From Strix aluco (taxonomy: Eukaryota > Chordata > Aves > Strigiformes > Strigidae): DNA of 64,000 nucleotides. The first letter of the stretch is position 1. Every line of letters starts with the position of its first letter. A program made the position numbers and the translations under genes. A model generated the notes under the pieces. It did no database searches, had not been told where the DNA came from, and was given only the letters and a program-made list of their open reading frames with translations. The DNA lies in the NCBI RefSeq assembly GCF_031877795.1, contig NC_133939.1, positions 5,499,698-5,563,697 on the forward strand, written 5' to 3'. Below are positions 51,201 to 64,000 of this stretch, in pieces.

Positions 51201-54200
51201 CTGTCACACTCAAATTTGCAGATGAATACTCATACACCCATGGTAAAATACAAATCACTGTGTTGCCAAAGTTTCGTAATGAACACAAAAACTATACCAA
51301 ACCCATAAAATACTACAGACTCCTTGTTATCTATCCTCTGGCCTCCCTCTACAAAAATGACACAATTAACATATTCTTTTGTATCATGTTTCTTTTGGAT
51401 TTGAGAAAGTAATTTAAAGGAACCCTCAAATGTTTAAATCCAAGAAACATGGATTATTTCTAGTACCTGTGTGTTCATCTTTAAGTGTATAGTACAGAAC
51501 CGATCAGTGTCAACATAGCTATACTTCTAGTTGCAAAACTGCTTTTGGCCTATCCTGCCACACTGTTCAATTCCGAGGTACCCACTTTTGGGTAAAGCTA
51601 CAGGTGAGTGACTAAGAACAATCTAAATACCAAGCTTCATGACCAACTGCCTTAAATTAAAACTTGGTACTAAGTAGACATGATCTTAAACATTTAGGGA
51701 TGTATTTTATGAAGAGCTGATATATATGCCATATTAACTAAGAACAGTGCCTGTTGCCTCTCTACACATGGTTACAGCCAATAAGTGCAGCATAAGTCAA
51801 TGCTATGGCAGATGTATTTCCCTATCGCCTCTGTACATCCCTCATCTCCTTTTTCCCTATCACCTCACCAGTTCCAGAACCAGTGTTTCTAAGACACAGG
51901 CCAAAACAGAACACTGAGAGTTAAAACAAACATCCTACTTCTGCTCCCCAAAAGGATCCCCCTGTACCTCTGCCTGCACCACTGCAGGAACTCTGGTAAC
52001 AAGAGAAGACAGGCAGCAGAATATTATGATTTTAATTATTTGAGAGAACTAAAATTTCTAGGTTACTTAAAATTTTTATGCCCATTGATAACATTTTCAA
52101 AGCTTCAAAATATATTCATAATTTATTTTTTTTAACCAGCACCTTTTATCATACTGAAGACTAACTAAAAAACAGCAATGAGCTCATGACAAGCATGTTG
52201 TTCTTCGTATCAAAATTAACTCGTTAAAAGTAAACAGAAAATGAGAAGTGTTCAGATTTAACAACAGTGTATGGGAAAAAACCTTATTTAAATGAAAAAT
52301 TAAATTGAAGATAAACTTCTTTTTTGATAGAAAAAAAATACCAGGGTTACTCAATGCACTATATAAATGCCCAAGGAGGAAGAGATGTTTTCATTTGTGT
52401 CTGAAGAATGTGAAAAATTGCCTACACGTTTTGTATTCTATATATGTGTAAGAACACTTCCATGTAATTGTTTGAAACACTTGTGTACAACCCGAGTTTT
52501 ATCAGGGTTAGTCAAGAGTAAAGTTAATACTTCAGAGCAAGTCTTTCCTCCTACAAGTGAGAGAAATTGTGATAAAAATGACTAGATGAACTGCTTAGAA
52601 CAGAACCCCCAAGTAAGACTGCATTGCAACTTAGTACAATTCATTATTATTAGACTCGGTACATTCTTCAATTCTTAAAACATATTTACATGGATTTTTA
52701 GCATTAAAGATTATCCCATATTATGGAAGTTGGCACTTACTCTTCCTGTTCAGCAAGGTATCTTAATGAACAGGTCTAGAGTTCTCTTTCCCCTCAAGTG
52801 AAAACCAGGTACATAGCTTCCTAGATAAACTGGGATCTCTTTACCATGCCTATTCCTGCTACACAGAATCATACTCATTCCATTTTATAATTTGGTGCAG
52901 AGGTAAAACAGGAACAGTACCAGCTAGCTTAGTTTCAAAGCTTAGTATTATTTGGTCTCCAGCATCCCTCCACATCCAGAGAACACCTTACAAATCACAA
53001 CTATGATCACTCAAAGCAAATATGAAGGCACTGCCCCAAAAAATTACAATGGCTCAAGAGAAAGTATCAAGTCAGTAGTAGATTTAAACTCAAATGTTCT
53101 GACTTGTAGCTAAGCTATTAAAAAGTACTACAGTTTTCATGCTTGTTTCCAGGTTAGTTTTTTGGTTTGAGGGGTTTTTTTTCTTCTTTAAATGAAGTCC
53201 TCTTTAGACAAGGGAAAGCAGCTTGAAACAAAACCTCTTAAAATAAGCAAACAGTGACAGGCTGGAGTACCTAAACACTTTTCTAACTACAACCTTCACA
53301 AAAACACAGGCTTCTACTATGCTCTAACACACCCAGGCCTTACCTTTTCCCACCAACTTTAATCTACATTACCACAAACTGAAGAACAATTTTAACTAGT
53401 ATTTCACATCACCATGCATGCACTGCCTTTATACTAAATGTGTTATCAAAAGTAATATTGCACAACAGAAGAGAAACTAGCTTACTTTCTTTCCTGGTAA
53501 ATATATACTTCATATCACATTTCAAGTTTCACAACAGAATGATTGGTACACCGAGCCTGAATGTGGAGAGCTGGTTGAACCAGAAATGACATTCTATTAA
53601 ATGCTGACTAGTTTTTTTAAATACTAGCAAGCAAGAATGGACTGCTGTTAAGTAGCACCATTTTAAAAATATGGTATCGTGGATGCTCTAAATTGAAGCA
53701 AAATCAATAACAAAATACAACAAATAACTATTTAGCTATCAAGGAGTCTACTTCTCTGCTCTTACTTTCGAAGATTCTTTGTAAGAGAAGGAAACTAAGG
53801 TTAAGGTTTTAATCTTTTGAAAGATCTTTACCATATCCCCTCCCCACCACTAAGCTCTAACAATGTTCAGTTTAACTTATCAATGACATTTCTTCCTTAA
53901 CTATACCAACCACACCCACATATCTGTGTTTTTACTTTGTATAAAACTTTCGGTAACAAAATGATATGGTATCAGGAATGAAAATACAGCAAATAAAGAA
54001 CAAATCTTGTAAAATTCACAAACACACTACAGTTAAGTTTTCAGCTTGTTTTTACAACTTTCCTGCACGAAGATACGAGTAGTTTTCTAAATTATAAGCT
54101 AATGTAACATCTGCGCAAGGCTAAATTATTTTCATTTCCAGCACTAGTGAACCAACCATGGAAATTCCTTAGATATCAACCCTGTGGCTAGCAGATGCAA

Positions 54201-54590
54201 AGAGCGAAATATTTTGCATGGAATCATCTCAAAAAGATAAAACTGTATTCCTTCCATATTCCTACTCAACCAAAAGTCTTCTCCATGATTTTTTTTTTTT
54301 CAGGTGAGTCAGAAGACTAAGACATCTGCTAGGGATGGGAACAAAACAGAAGTTTGCTCATTCCCTCCTCAGATCATGGCCTCTCTGCAGCAGCAAAAGT
54401 TTTCTAGTACCTCTATCTCAAGCGCAACTTAGGACTGCTATGTTACTTCCTGTGCTAACTTCTGCTGATAATAGGAATAGAAAACTGATGAGAAATTTTC
54501 AACTCCAATGGTTCAGTCTAATGTTTACTGCTGCAAGGATTCAATGCAGGACCAACACTTCAGGTATAAGGAAAGACTTTAACTGTTCAT

Positions 54591-55195
54591 AGTGATGTCC
54601 TGGTTTCAGCTGGGCTAGAGTTAATTTTTCTTCTTAGTAGCTAGAATAGTGCTGTGCTTTGGATTCAGTATGGGATTTGGTATGAGAAGAATGCCAGTAA
54701 CACACTGATGTTTTCAGTTGTTCCTAAGAGATCAAAGACCTTCCAACTTCCCATGTCCTGCCTGTGTGCAGGCATACAAGAAAGCAGCTGGGAGGGAGCA
54801 CAGCCAGAGCACCGGCCCCAAACTGGCCAATGAAATATTCTATATCATGTAACATCATGCTCAGCATATATAGGAGGGTCACCTGGGAAGGGGGGCAGGG
54901 GTTCTCTCTAGCTTCTGAGATTATGGTTTCAGCATCTTTGCTTTTTCTGAGACTGCTAGCCAGGGATTGGCTGGGTATCAGTTGGTGGGTGGTGTGCAAT
55001 TGCATTGTGCATTACCCATTCGTACTTTCTATTACTGTTATTACTGTTTTATTTCAATTATTAAACTGTTTTTATCTCAATCTATGAGTCTCCCTTTACC
55101 CCTCCAATTCCCTATCCCATCCCCTGGGCAGGGGAGGGTTAGCAAGTGGCTGTGTGGTGTCTGGCTGCCGGCTGGGTTTAAACCACGACAAGTGA
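54591..55195 (+). mobile_element. Solo LTR of an endogenous retrovirus with 5-bp target duplications
   Basis: A 595-bp LTR (54596-55190) begins TGTCCTGGTTTCAG and ends AACCACGACA, with the expected TG...CA ends. Perfect 5-bp duplications AGTGA flank it at 54591-54595 and 55191-55195. Inside are a TATA box (tatata at 54867-54872) and an ATTAAA poly(A) signal (55060-55065), ordered as in a functional LTR read on the + strand. No internal viral genes are present, so the provirus was lost by LTR recombination. A 5-bp duplication is usual for ERVL-type elements; the family name is not certain. It is antisense to WDR33 within intron 1. Confidence 0.9.
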
Positions 55196-56815
55196 CTGAC
55201 ATTTAAGTTTAAAGGTTTTAGCAGCTCTAGGAGTAGAGTATTAAATTAAACATACACTAGTTACTAGCACCTAACATTCTCTGCAGCTCAAAGATTTGTT
55301 TTTTTCCCCAACTTCCAATATTTATTTCTCAAAATGTATGCACATGGTGTAATCTGATAGTTCCATACACTTTGGAAACAGTCAGATGCAGGAAGGCTGT
55401 GTAAAGCGTACCTTCTAAACTGTAGAGCAGTTGGGCAGAGAACTCTAAAAATGCTAACAACAAAGCAATTAAAGACACGCCAGGTTTTTCTTATCGTGCT
55501 GAGTGTTTAAATGAGAAGTCCTAACTACACTTTCAGATCTTCCCATTAGAAATACTAGAGCACAACCGAACAAGATGTTAAGAACCAGATTTTCAAATAT
55601 GTTTTATGATTATATATTCTTATATTAAAGATAATGGCAGAATATTGCTGCAAACTTGAGAACTAAAAGTCAATTTAGCTGATAAAGAATTCAGGAGGAG
55701 GGAACCCCAAAATATTTTGACTCAATACTGTTTGCATACTAAAACTCTCTAACAAATATGTATGTAGTACTGCCTTTCTTAAATGAAGGGTAGAACAGTT
55801 GAGTTAGAAAAAGCAAAAAAGAATAAACATCTATTGCAAGGAGAAGGACGAGGGACTAATGTCTACACAGGAAAACAGATTCTCAAATACTACTCTCAAA
55901 CTGCAATTAAGGATGTGATAAGGTACAAAACTAGCTGAGTACAGAACTACTTACCTATGACAACTTTTGTAAGGCAAACAGATGTGCTCAAACGAGTACC
56001 AATATTTCAAAATACTGCACTTGAAGCCATACAGCTATCTACTCATAACAAAGAAGCTAACAGCAAAAGAGAAATAACATTCATCTTCAAGAAGGCATAA
56101 AGTTTAACAAGCTCTCTCCAATGGAAAAATGCTTAAGTATTTTTTCAAATTTAACAGGTTGCGTAGGTTTGCTACCCACGTCATAATCATAGACTGGTGA
56201 GTCTCAATCAGTGGAATGTACCACCGTATCATCAACAAATCCATCCACCCTTCCAGGATAAGAAAGCGTCCGCTGCACATGGCTGTATCTACTCGTAATG
56301 GCTAGGGCTTCCCAAGCCATATCTTCAAGCAGTCACAACCCTATCTCCGCTCAAAACCAAGGCAGAGAGAGGAACAATAATGTTTAAGAAAAAAAAAAAA
56401 AAATTAGAAAAAGGCAGGATTGAGACGCTCGGGCGAAGCCACAACCAGATACCTATGCAGCACACAGTAAAGAGAACCACCCGCCCGCTCCCAGCCCCAG
56501 CTTTCACCGCCACCTCAGCCCTCCAGGACACCCCACCCCACGGGCCCGGCGCCGCGGAGCCGGGCCCAGCGATTCGCTCAGTCCGCGGTCAAGACCTGGG
56601 CCCCGCGCTCCCGAGGGCGCCCGAGCAGCCCCACGGCCCCTCGCTGCTGCACTCACCCTCCGCCGCTGGCGGGCCGCGCCGGGGTTCGGCCTCTTCCCGG
56701 CCCCGGCCGCACCGCTTCTGGGCCGCGGCCTAAAAATGGCGGAGGCAGCCGCACTTCCCAGGCTGCTCACCGCCGCGCCCGCCCCGCCAGCGGCCCAGCA
56801 CCGAGCCGCACTCAC

Positions 56816-56935
56816 CGTCCAGCCGGTCTCTCGTACCCCGACTCCGCGCCCTGTCGCCTCGCTCCTCGCCTCGTCCCTCCGACCCCGGAAGCCGCCGCCT
56901 CACGAGCCCCCACCACGGCCGGCCGCCATCTTCCT
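56816..56935 (-). other. WDR33: WDR33 non-coding exon 1 (inferred)
   Basis: On the minus strand a consensus donor, GACG then GTGAGT, ends the exon at 56816. A YY1-type motif AAGATGGCGGC (56932-56922), usually found at the start of transcription in this orientation, suggests a start near 56935. A second consensus donor (GAGG then GTGAGT) would end a longer exon at 56657. The ATG in the YY1 motif opens a frame that stops soon after, so this exon is treated as 5' UTR. The exact start cannot be fixed from sequence. Confidence 0.55.
56922..56932 (-). promoter_or_regulatory. YY1-type motif at WDR33 start
   Basis: AAGATGGCGGC on the minus strand, a match to the YY1 core ATGGCGGC in the orientation typical of sites just downstream of vertebrate start sites. 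Confidence 0.6.
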
Positions 56936-56960
56936 TCCCCCACCACCGACCGGGCGGGCG

Positions 56961-57189
56961 GCGCACGCGCCTAACGTCAACACGCTCGGCGGCGCGGGAG
57001 GCGGTCCCAGCGCCCGCGGGGGCACCGCGGCTCGCGGACTGCGGCCAGCGCGCAGGCGCGCGGGGCAGGGCGCGCGCTGCTTCCGCGGGCCTCCCGCCGT
57101 GCCGCCACCTGCGCCTGCGCTACCGGAAACCCGGCGCCCCCCTGACCCTTCCCCGGCGGGTGGAGGCGCGAAGAGGCGCGCGCATGCGC
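56961..57189. promoter_or_regulatory. Cluster of four NRF1-type palindromes
   Basis: Four sites fit or nearly fit GCGCANGCGC: gcgcacgcgc (56961-56970), gcgcaggcgc (57050-57059), gcgcctgcgc (57111-57120) and gcgcatgcgc (57180-57189). All lie upstream of the inferred WDR33 start within 260 bp. NRF1 activates housekeeping promoters of this kind; binding is inferred from motif only. Confidence 0.6.
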
Positions 57190-57300
57190 ACCGGGAGGCG
57201 GCCGCGGGGTGGGCCCGAGGGGGCCGGGCCGGTGGGCCGCAGCTTCCGCGCTATAGAGGGTCGCGCCTCTTGTCCCACTCTCCTTTTGCTGGGGGAAACA

Positions 57301-58926
57301 GGGTGACCAAAATTCAAGCCGTGAACCCGCCGTGGTGGGGAAGCTGCGCCCCGCGGGCTTGTGCGTTGACGACGCTGTGGGCAACCAGGCCCCCTGCCGC
57401 CGTGCCGGCTGGCTTCAGCCTCTCCAAAACAGGTAGTACCAGCAGCTGGACCATTCTTGCTTCCAAACCGCATGGCCGTGCTCATCTCGCCTAAGTGCAT
57501 AGCTCTGTATTTCTGTACTGCTTCATGTTGATACTCTATGTGTTCACCACGTAGCCAGGTGCTACCACAGAACTGCCCCTCGGACATCGTCCCTTCTTCC
57601 CGGTCCCGATTACCAGGTTTCAAAACACAAGAGTCAAGCACAACTACTCTCAAGGCTCATAATTATCTATTTGTGAAGGACGGTGCAAATCTCCTGAGAT
57701 CACTCTCAGATCACCGAGTCTCTCCAACTCCTCCTTGGGTGTCTTACATTAGCTCACAAGTAGCAACGCCTCCCATTTATAATTATACCTCCCTTTTACC
57801 CAGAATTGTAGGTAAAAAGGTGCATGGTGTTTTTTAATTTCCAAATAAAAACGAGCTTTCATTAAGAGAGCCTGTGTATTTAAAAGATGAGAATGCCTTA
57901 AAGCTGCTTGAACAGAAATTTTACAGGGCAAACCAAGTTACAGTGGGAGCAGCTAGTGGAAAGCGTATCCCGTATCAAAAGGAGCCACTGAGCTTTATAA
58001 AATAAAGAATCGCCATGCCACCTTGCTTTTATCTTTATTCCTTAGTTACAATTATTCTGATCCAGTTGAAGCTACTGTGGTTAACTGGAAAGGCACATCT
58101 GGTTTATTGGCTTGCAGATGTAATGCCACTGAAGCACTGAAATAAACGCTGTTTGAGGTAACCCGCTTCAGATGAGGTAGCCCAACCAGCTGTCACAAAC
58201 CAGCTTGGCCTTTCAGCATAGCTTCAACATTAAGTTTCCAGTAAGGGCTAAAATAACATTGTATTTCTCTCCCTTTTGCAACATCAGTGAAGCTCTGCTG
58301 CTTATCACAGGTAGTGCCTTAACACATTTGTCTTCCTCTTTGTCCCAGCTGGTCTTTCCTGCAAAACTGCACTTTTTCCAGGTGTGGTAAAATGATTAAT
58401 ATTTGAGAGGGCTAAGAAGTTTATCCTAACTGAAAGAACATTCCTTTCAACTAAAAGCTGTGATTGCTGCCAACTCCCCACTTCTGAGCTAAGATAATAC
58501 CAGCTGTGCCACTCCCACAGGCTCCACCAAGAGCCGACCCTCCCTAGTGTCACCTTACTTACTGTTTGATTGGGGAAGTTAGCAAGCTACTTAAGGAGTC
58601 CATCCCTCCCAGGATGGATAGCTGGCTTCCTTAACATCAAAATTATTGTTTTTCCTCACCTCTTTTCTGAAACAATATACAGGTTGGGTCTCTTCAATCA
58701 CTTTGAGAGGGAGATGCTGCCCAAATGTTCTCTCACTGTAATCATAGTTAGTAACGCCTCTGCCTGACCTGCCCGAAATTGTACTTGTGTATTACACACC
58801 TGGAGTCCCCAGACCTCCAGCACAGGTTAATCATCACAGGATCTGTTTATCAAAAAGATCCTCATTAATAAAATCATCATATGCACCTAATGTTTATAAA
58901 ACACACAGCCTTAATTAGAAATACCT
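57301..58926. other. Intergenic region between WDR33 and POLR2D
   Basis: Ordinary AT-rich sequence between the WDR33 promoter island and the likely POLR2D poly(A) signal. AATAAA occurs on the minus strand at 58103-58108 and 58034-58039 and could serve longer POLR2D transcripts. No gene or repeat was recognised. Confidence 0.7.
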
Positions 58927-58932
58927 TTTAAT
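58927..58932 (-). terminator. POLR2D: Candidate POLR2D poly(A) signal ATTAAA
   Basis: ATTAAA on the minus strand, about 520 bases after the POLR2D stop codon, followed within 40 bases by a GU-rich stretch (GGCTGTGTGTTTT). It is the first hexamer of the main types downstream of the stop. Later AATAAA hexamers (58103-58108, 58034-58039) are alternatives. Confidence 0.45.
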
Positions 58933-59451
58933 TTACACTAAACAATAATAGAAAATTACTGAAGTTGTAAAAATCCACTGTCCCGATCAAACAATAAAAA
59001 AAAAATTAAAAAACAAAAATATCACCACAGAAATTGATGTTGCCCATCACTAAACCTTCTGAGAGTCAAGAACAAGTTTCTCCATCTCGTTTAGAAGTTC
59101 ACAAAAAAAAAAAAAGTCGTCACATCCACATTTCTGCTGAAAACCAGAAACATTGAAAATTTCCAAACTGGGTAGAGGGATTTTGAAAAAACAAATACTT
59201 GAGCCACTGGGAAAAGGCTTTTCAGGTTCTTTGGCTCTTGCAACACAGGCGTCCTTACAAACACACACGTGGAACAAACCAAAAGGACTATGCTGATCTC
59301 CAGTCTGAACGCATCTGTGGATGACACAGCCCTGGAGTACCCGGGATCCGCAACTCCCTTTACTCAGCAAGGAGCTGGAATGGTCCAGAGGGCTGAGAAA
59401 CAGTCAAAGTTCCCAGGTTTTTCTGTTCAGATAAAGGGTTCAGGGTTAACT

Positions 59452-62458
<3,007 letters not shown>

Positions 62459-62830
62459 CGCCTCAGCCGCCACCGGAAGCGCCGCCGCCGCCTCAGCCCC
62501 GCCGCCCGCCAGGGGGAGCCGCCCGGCGCCGGCCGCGGGCGGGCGGGAGGAGCGGGGCGAGGCGGGAAGGCCGGGACAGGTCCCACTGCGCGCGGGTGTC
62601 GCGGGAAGGGTGAAAGAGCGCGGTTACCGCTGTGGGGCACCGGGGGGCAGCAGCCGTAACGGGGCGCCTGGCGCCCCTCGAAGGTGGGTTTAAAGCTCGC
62701 CTAGAAATCGGCTCCCAGAGGCCGAAGGCGGGGGGTGCCGGGGGGTATTTCCGTGCAGACAGGCCGAGTAATGGGACAGACCAAGACGCTGTGGGCCCAA
62801 AGCCTTGCAAGGCGTAAAGCGCGGCCCGAG

Positions 62831-64000
62831 GGAGCATCTGTGGGGGGGGCGCTGGGGGAAACCGCGCTCGTCCTGTAGACGAGCAAGCCCGGAGGAAGGC
62901 TCCTTCTGCTCGGGCATTTAGGAAATAACTGCAGAGCTTAAAATTCTGCTGGTCCCCCTCAGACTGCACAGCAGCACCCGTTTGCCCGGGAGCACCTGGG
63001 AGGGCACCGAGGTAGCAGATGTGCCTTCGCCTGTCCGGCTCCACACCAGAAGTGGATCGGGGAGCTACAGCCTACTCCATTTTCTGCCAGAACATCCTCC
63101 AGGTAGATAGCAAACCTTGACCTTAGGAAAACTCTAACTGCCTGTACCAGAATTTCTATCTAGCTCGCTGTGATTAATATACCTCAGTCTGTGAGGAAGG
63201 AGTATTGATACCATAAATAACACACTTTGAAAGGGAGGTTACTTTTTCAGACCACCCAGAAGTAATCTACAGACCCCTAAAAGTCATAAGCAGGCTGAAA
63301 ACGGTGATAGCTCCCCCAACACCGTGTCATGGGAACGCTGCCAGCAAAATAACTTACGGAGTAGTATTTTCCCTGGAGAGCTCACATGTAAGTGCCTAAC
63401 CAGCCTAAGACTCTTAAAGTAATCATCTTATCAGACCTTACTATGTCATCCTGCACCCTTAAAGAAAGACAAAAATAGACTGTTGGAGGATTTACTATGA
63501 AACCACTCCTCCTGAACTTGCATCTGTGCCTAGGTGAACTGTTTCTTGCATGCGGGGAAAAGGAATGCATTAGGAATAAACTATTAAGAATATGAAAGAG
63601 TCAAATCATAATTTTTAACGTTTGTTATCTGAATAAATGGGCATGGCAGAGAAGCTGATTGAAAACTAATTTGCTAAGTGGTACAAGCAGGAGGATGTTC
63701 AGGAAGATGGAATGAAAATATCTCGGGGAACATCTGGCAAATTAAACAATTTCAATTAGGTTTACAAGAAAACAAGGAAATCCGCGCCAGATTGACGAGA
63801 GAAGCATTTAAAATCACTTGGAATCCTGATGGCTTCTCAAATAACCCATCTACTCAGAACATGATGATTCTCAGAGCACTAGGTAGCTTGCAGAGGTTTA
63901 AGTTATTAATTTCACTTTTGTTTTTCCCCAAGGATCTGTTCTACTTAAGCATACAAAACCAAAAACATTTAAGAGAAAGCCAGATACTTGCAAGAGTTTA
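62831..64000. other. Sequence upstream of POLR2D
   Basis: After the island ends, the sequence returns to AT-rich unique DNA. Open frames here are short or follow GC-rich chance. In human the next gene upstream is AMMECR1L, but no part of it was recognised here. Confidence 0.7.

Larger units (their letters stand above)
56480..57300. promoter_or_regulatory. WDR33: CpG island promoter of WDR33
   Basis: GC content and CpG density rise sharply from about 56480 to 57300 compared with the AT-rich surroundings. No TATA box was seen. Upstream of the inferred start on the minus strand are NRF1-type palindromes, and a YY1 motif lies at the inferred start. The island sits 18 kb upstream of the ATG-bearing exon and is the only promoter-like region between it and POLR2D. 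Confidence 0.85.

Noticed and set aside
54764-55087. 107-codon + strand frame inside the LTR
   Set aside because: LTRs carry regulatory sequence; the frame has no viral or host domain and starts within the repeat.
62459-62473. Upstream extension of POLR2D to a GTG at 62473
   Set aside because: The family N terminus is [10 protein letters not shown] at 62458, an ATG in good context; GTG initiation is not needed.
62493-63044. 183-codon minus strand frame upstream of POLR2D
   Set aside because: GC-rich chance frame of mixed P, R, A composition overlapping the POLR2D promoter island, without a recognisable product.

Overview
The window is vertebrate nuclear DNA, most likely from a bird. It carries interrupted genes with GT/AG introns, AT-rich introns, two CpG-island promoters, only sparse repeats, and those repeats are CR1-type LINE fragments plus one solo retroviral LTR. 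No Alu, L1 or MIR-like sequence was seen. Everything that can be called with confidence belongs to two genes, both on the minus strand: WDR33 and POLR2D. Their order and orientation match what is known of human 2q14.3.

WDR33 (364-56935, minus) encodes the WD40 subunit of CPSF that reads the AAUAAA poly(A) signal. Fourteen coding exons could be traced with consistent splice phases. They give 557 residues in frame from the ATG at 38351: the N-terminal RNA-contacting segment, the whole WD40 propeller and the start of the C-terminal tail. The collagen-like and RGG-rich rest of the protein lies beyond base 1. A non-coding first exon sits in the CpG island near 56.8-56.9 kb. Introns 1 (about 18.4 kb) and 7 (about 27.6 kb) make up most of the window.

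POLR2D (about 58.9-62.5 kb, minus) encodes RPB4, a subunit of the RNA polymerase II stalk. All four coding exons are present and give exactly 142 residues plus stop, the usual family length. Its promoter is the CpG island at 62.2-62.8 kb, and its 3' end lies about 2 kb upstream of the WDR33 start site. One gene thus contributes to the polymerase that makes the transcript and the other to the complex that cuts its 3' end. The pairing is probably a matter of synteny, but it is notable.

Repeats are a 595-bp solo LTR with perfect 5-bp target duplications (54596-55190), three CR1 fragments (about 21.46-21.67, 46.76-46.97 and 47.19-47.48 kb), a long GAAAAAA-type tract, several G or C runs, a 22-bp tandem duplication, and an inverted-repeat block at about 39.96-40.13 kb. 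No tRNA, rRNA or CRISPR array and no new multi-gene system was found. The most interesting unexplained points are possible short WDR33 isoforms ending inside intron 7, a cluster of NRF1-type palindromes upstream of WDR33, and the inverted-repeat block.
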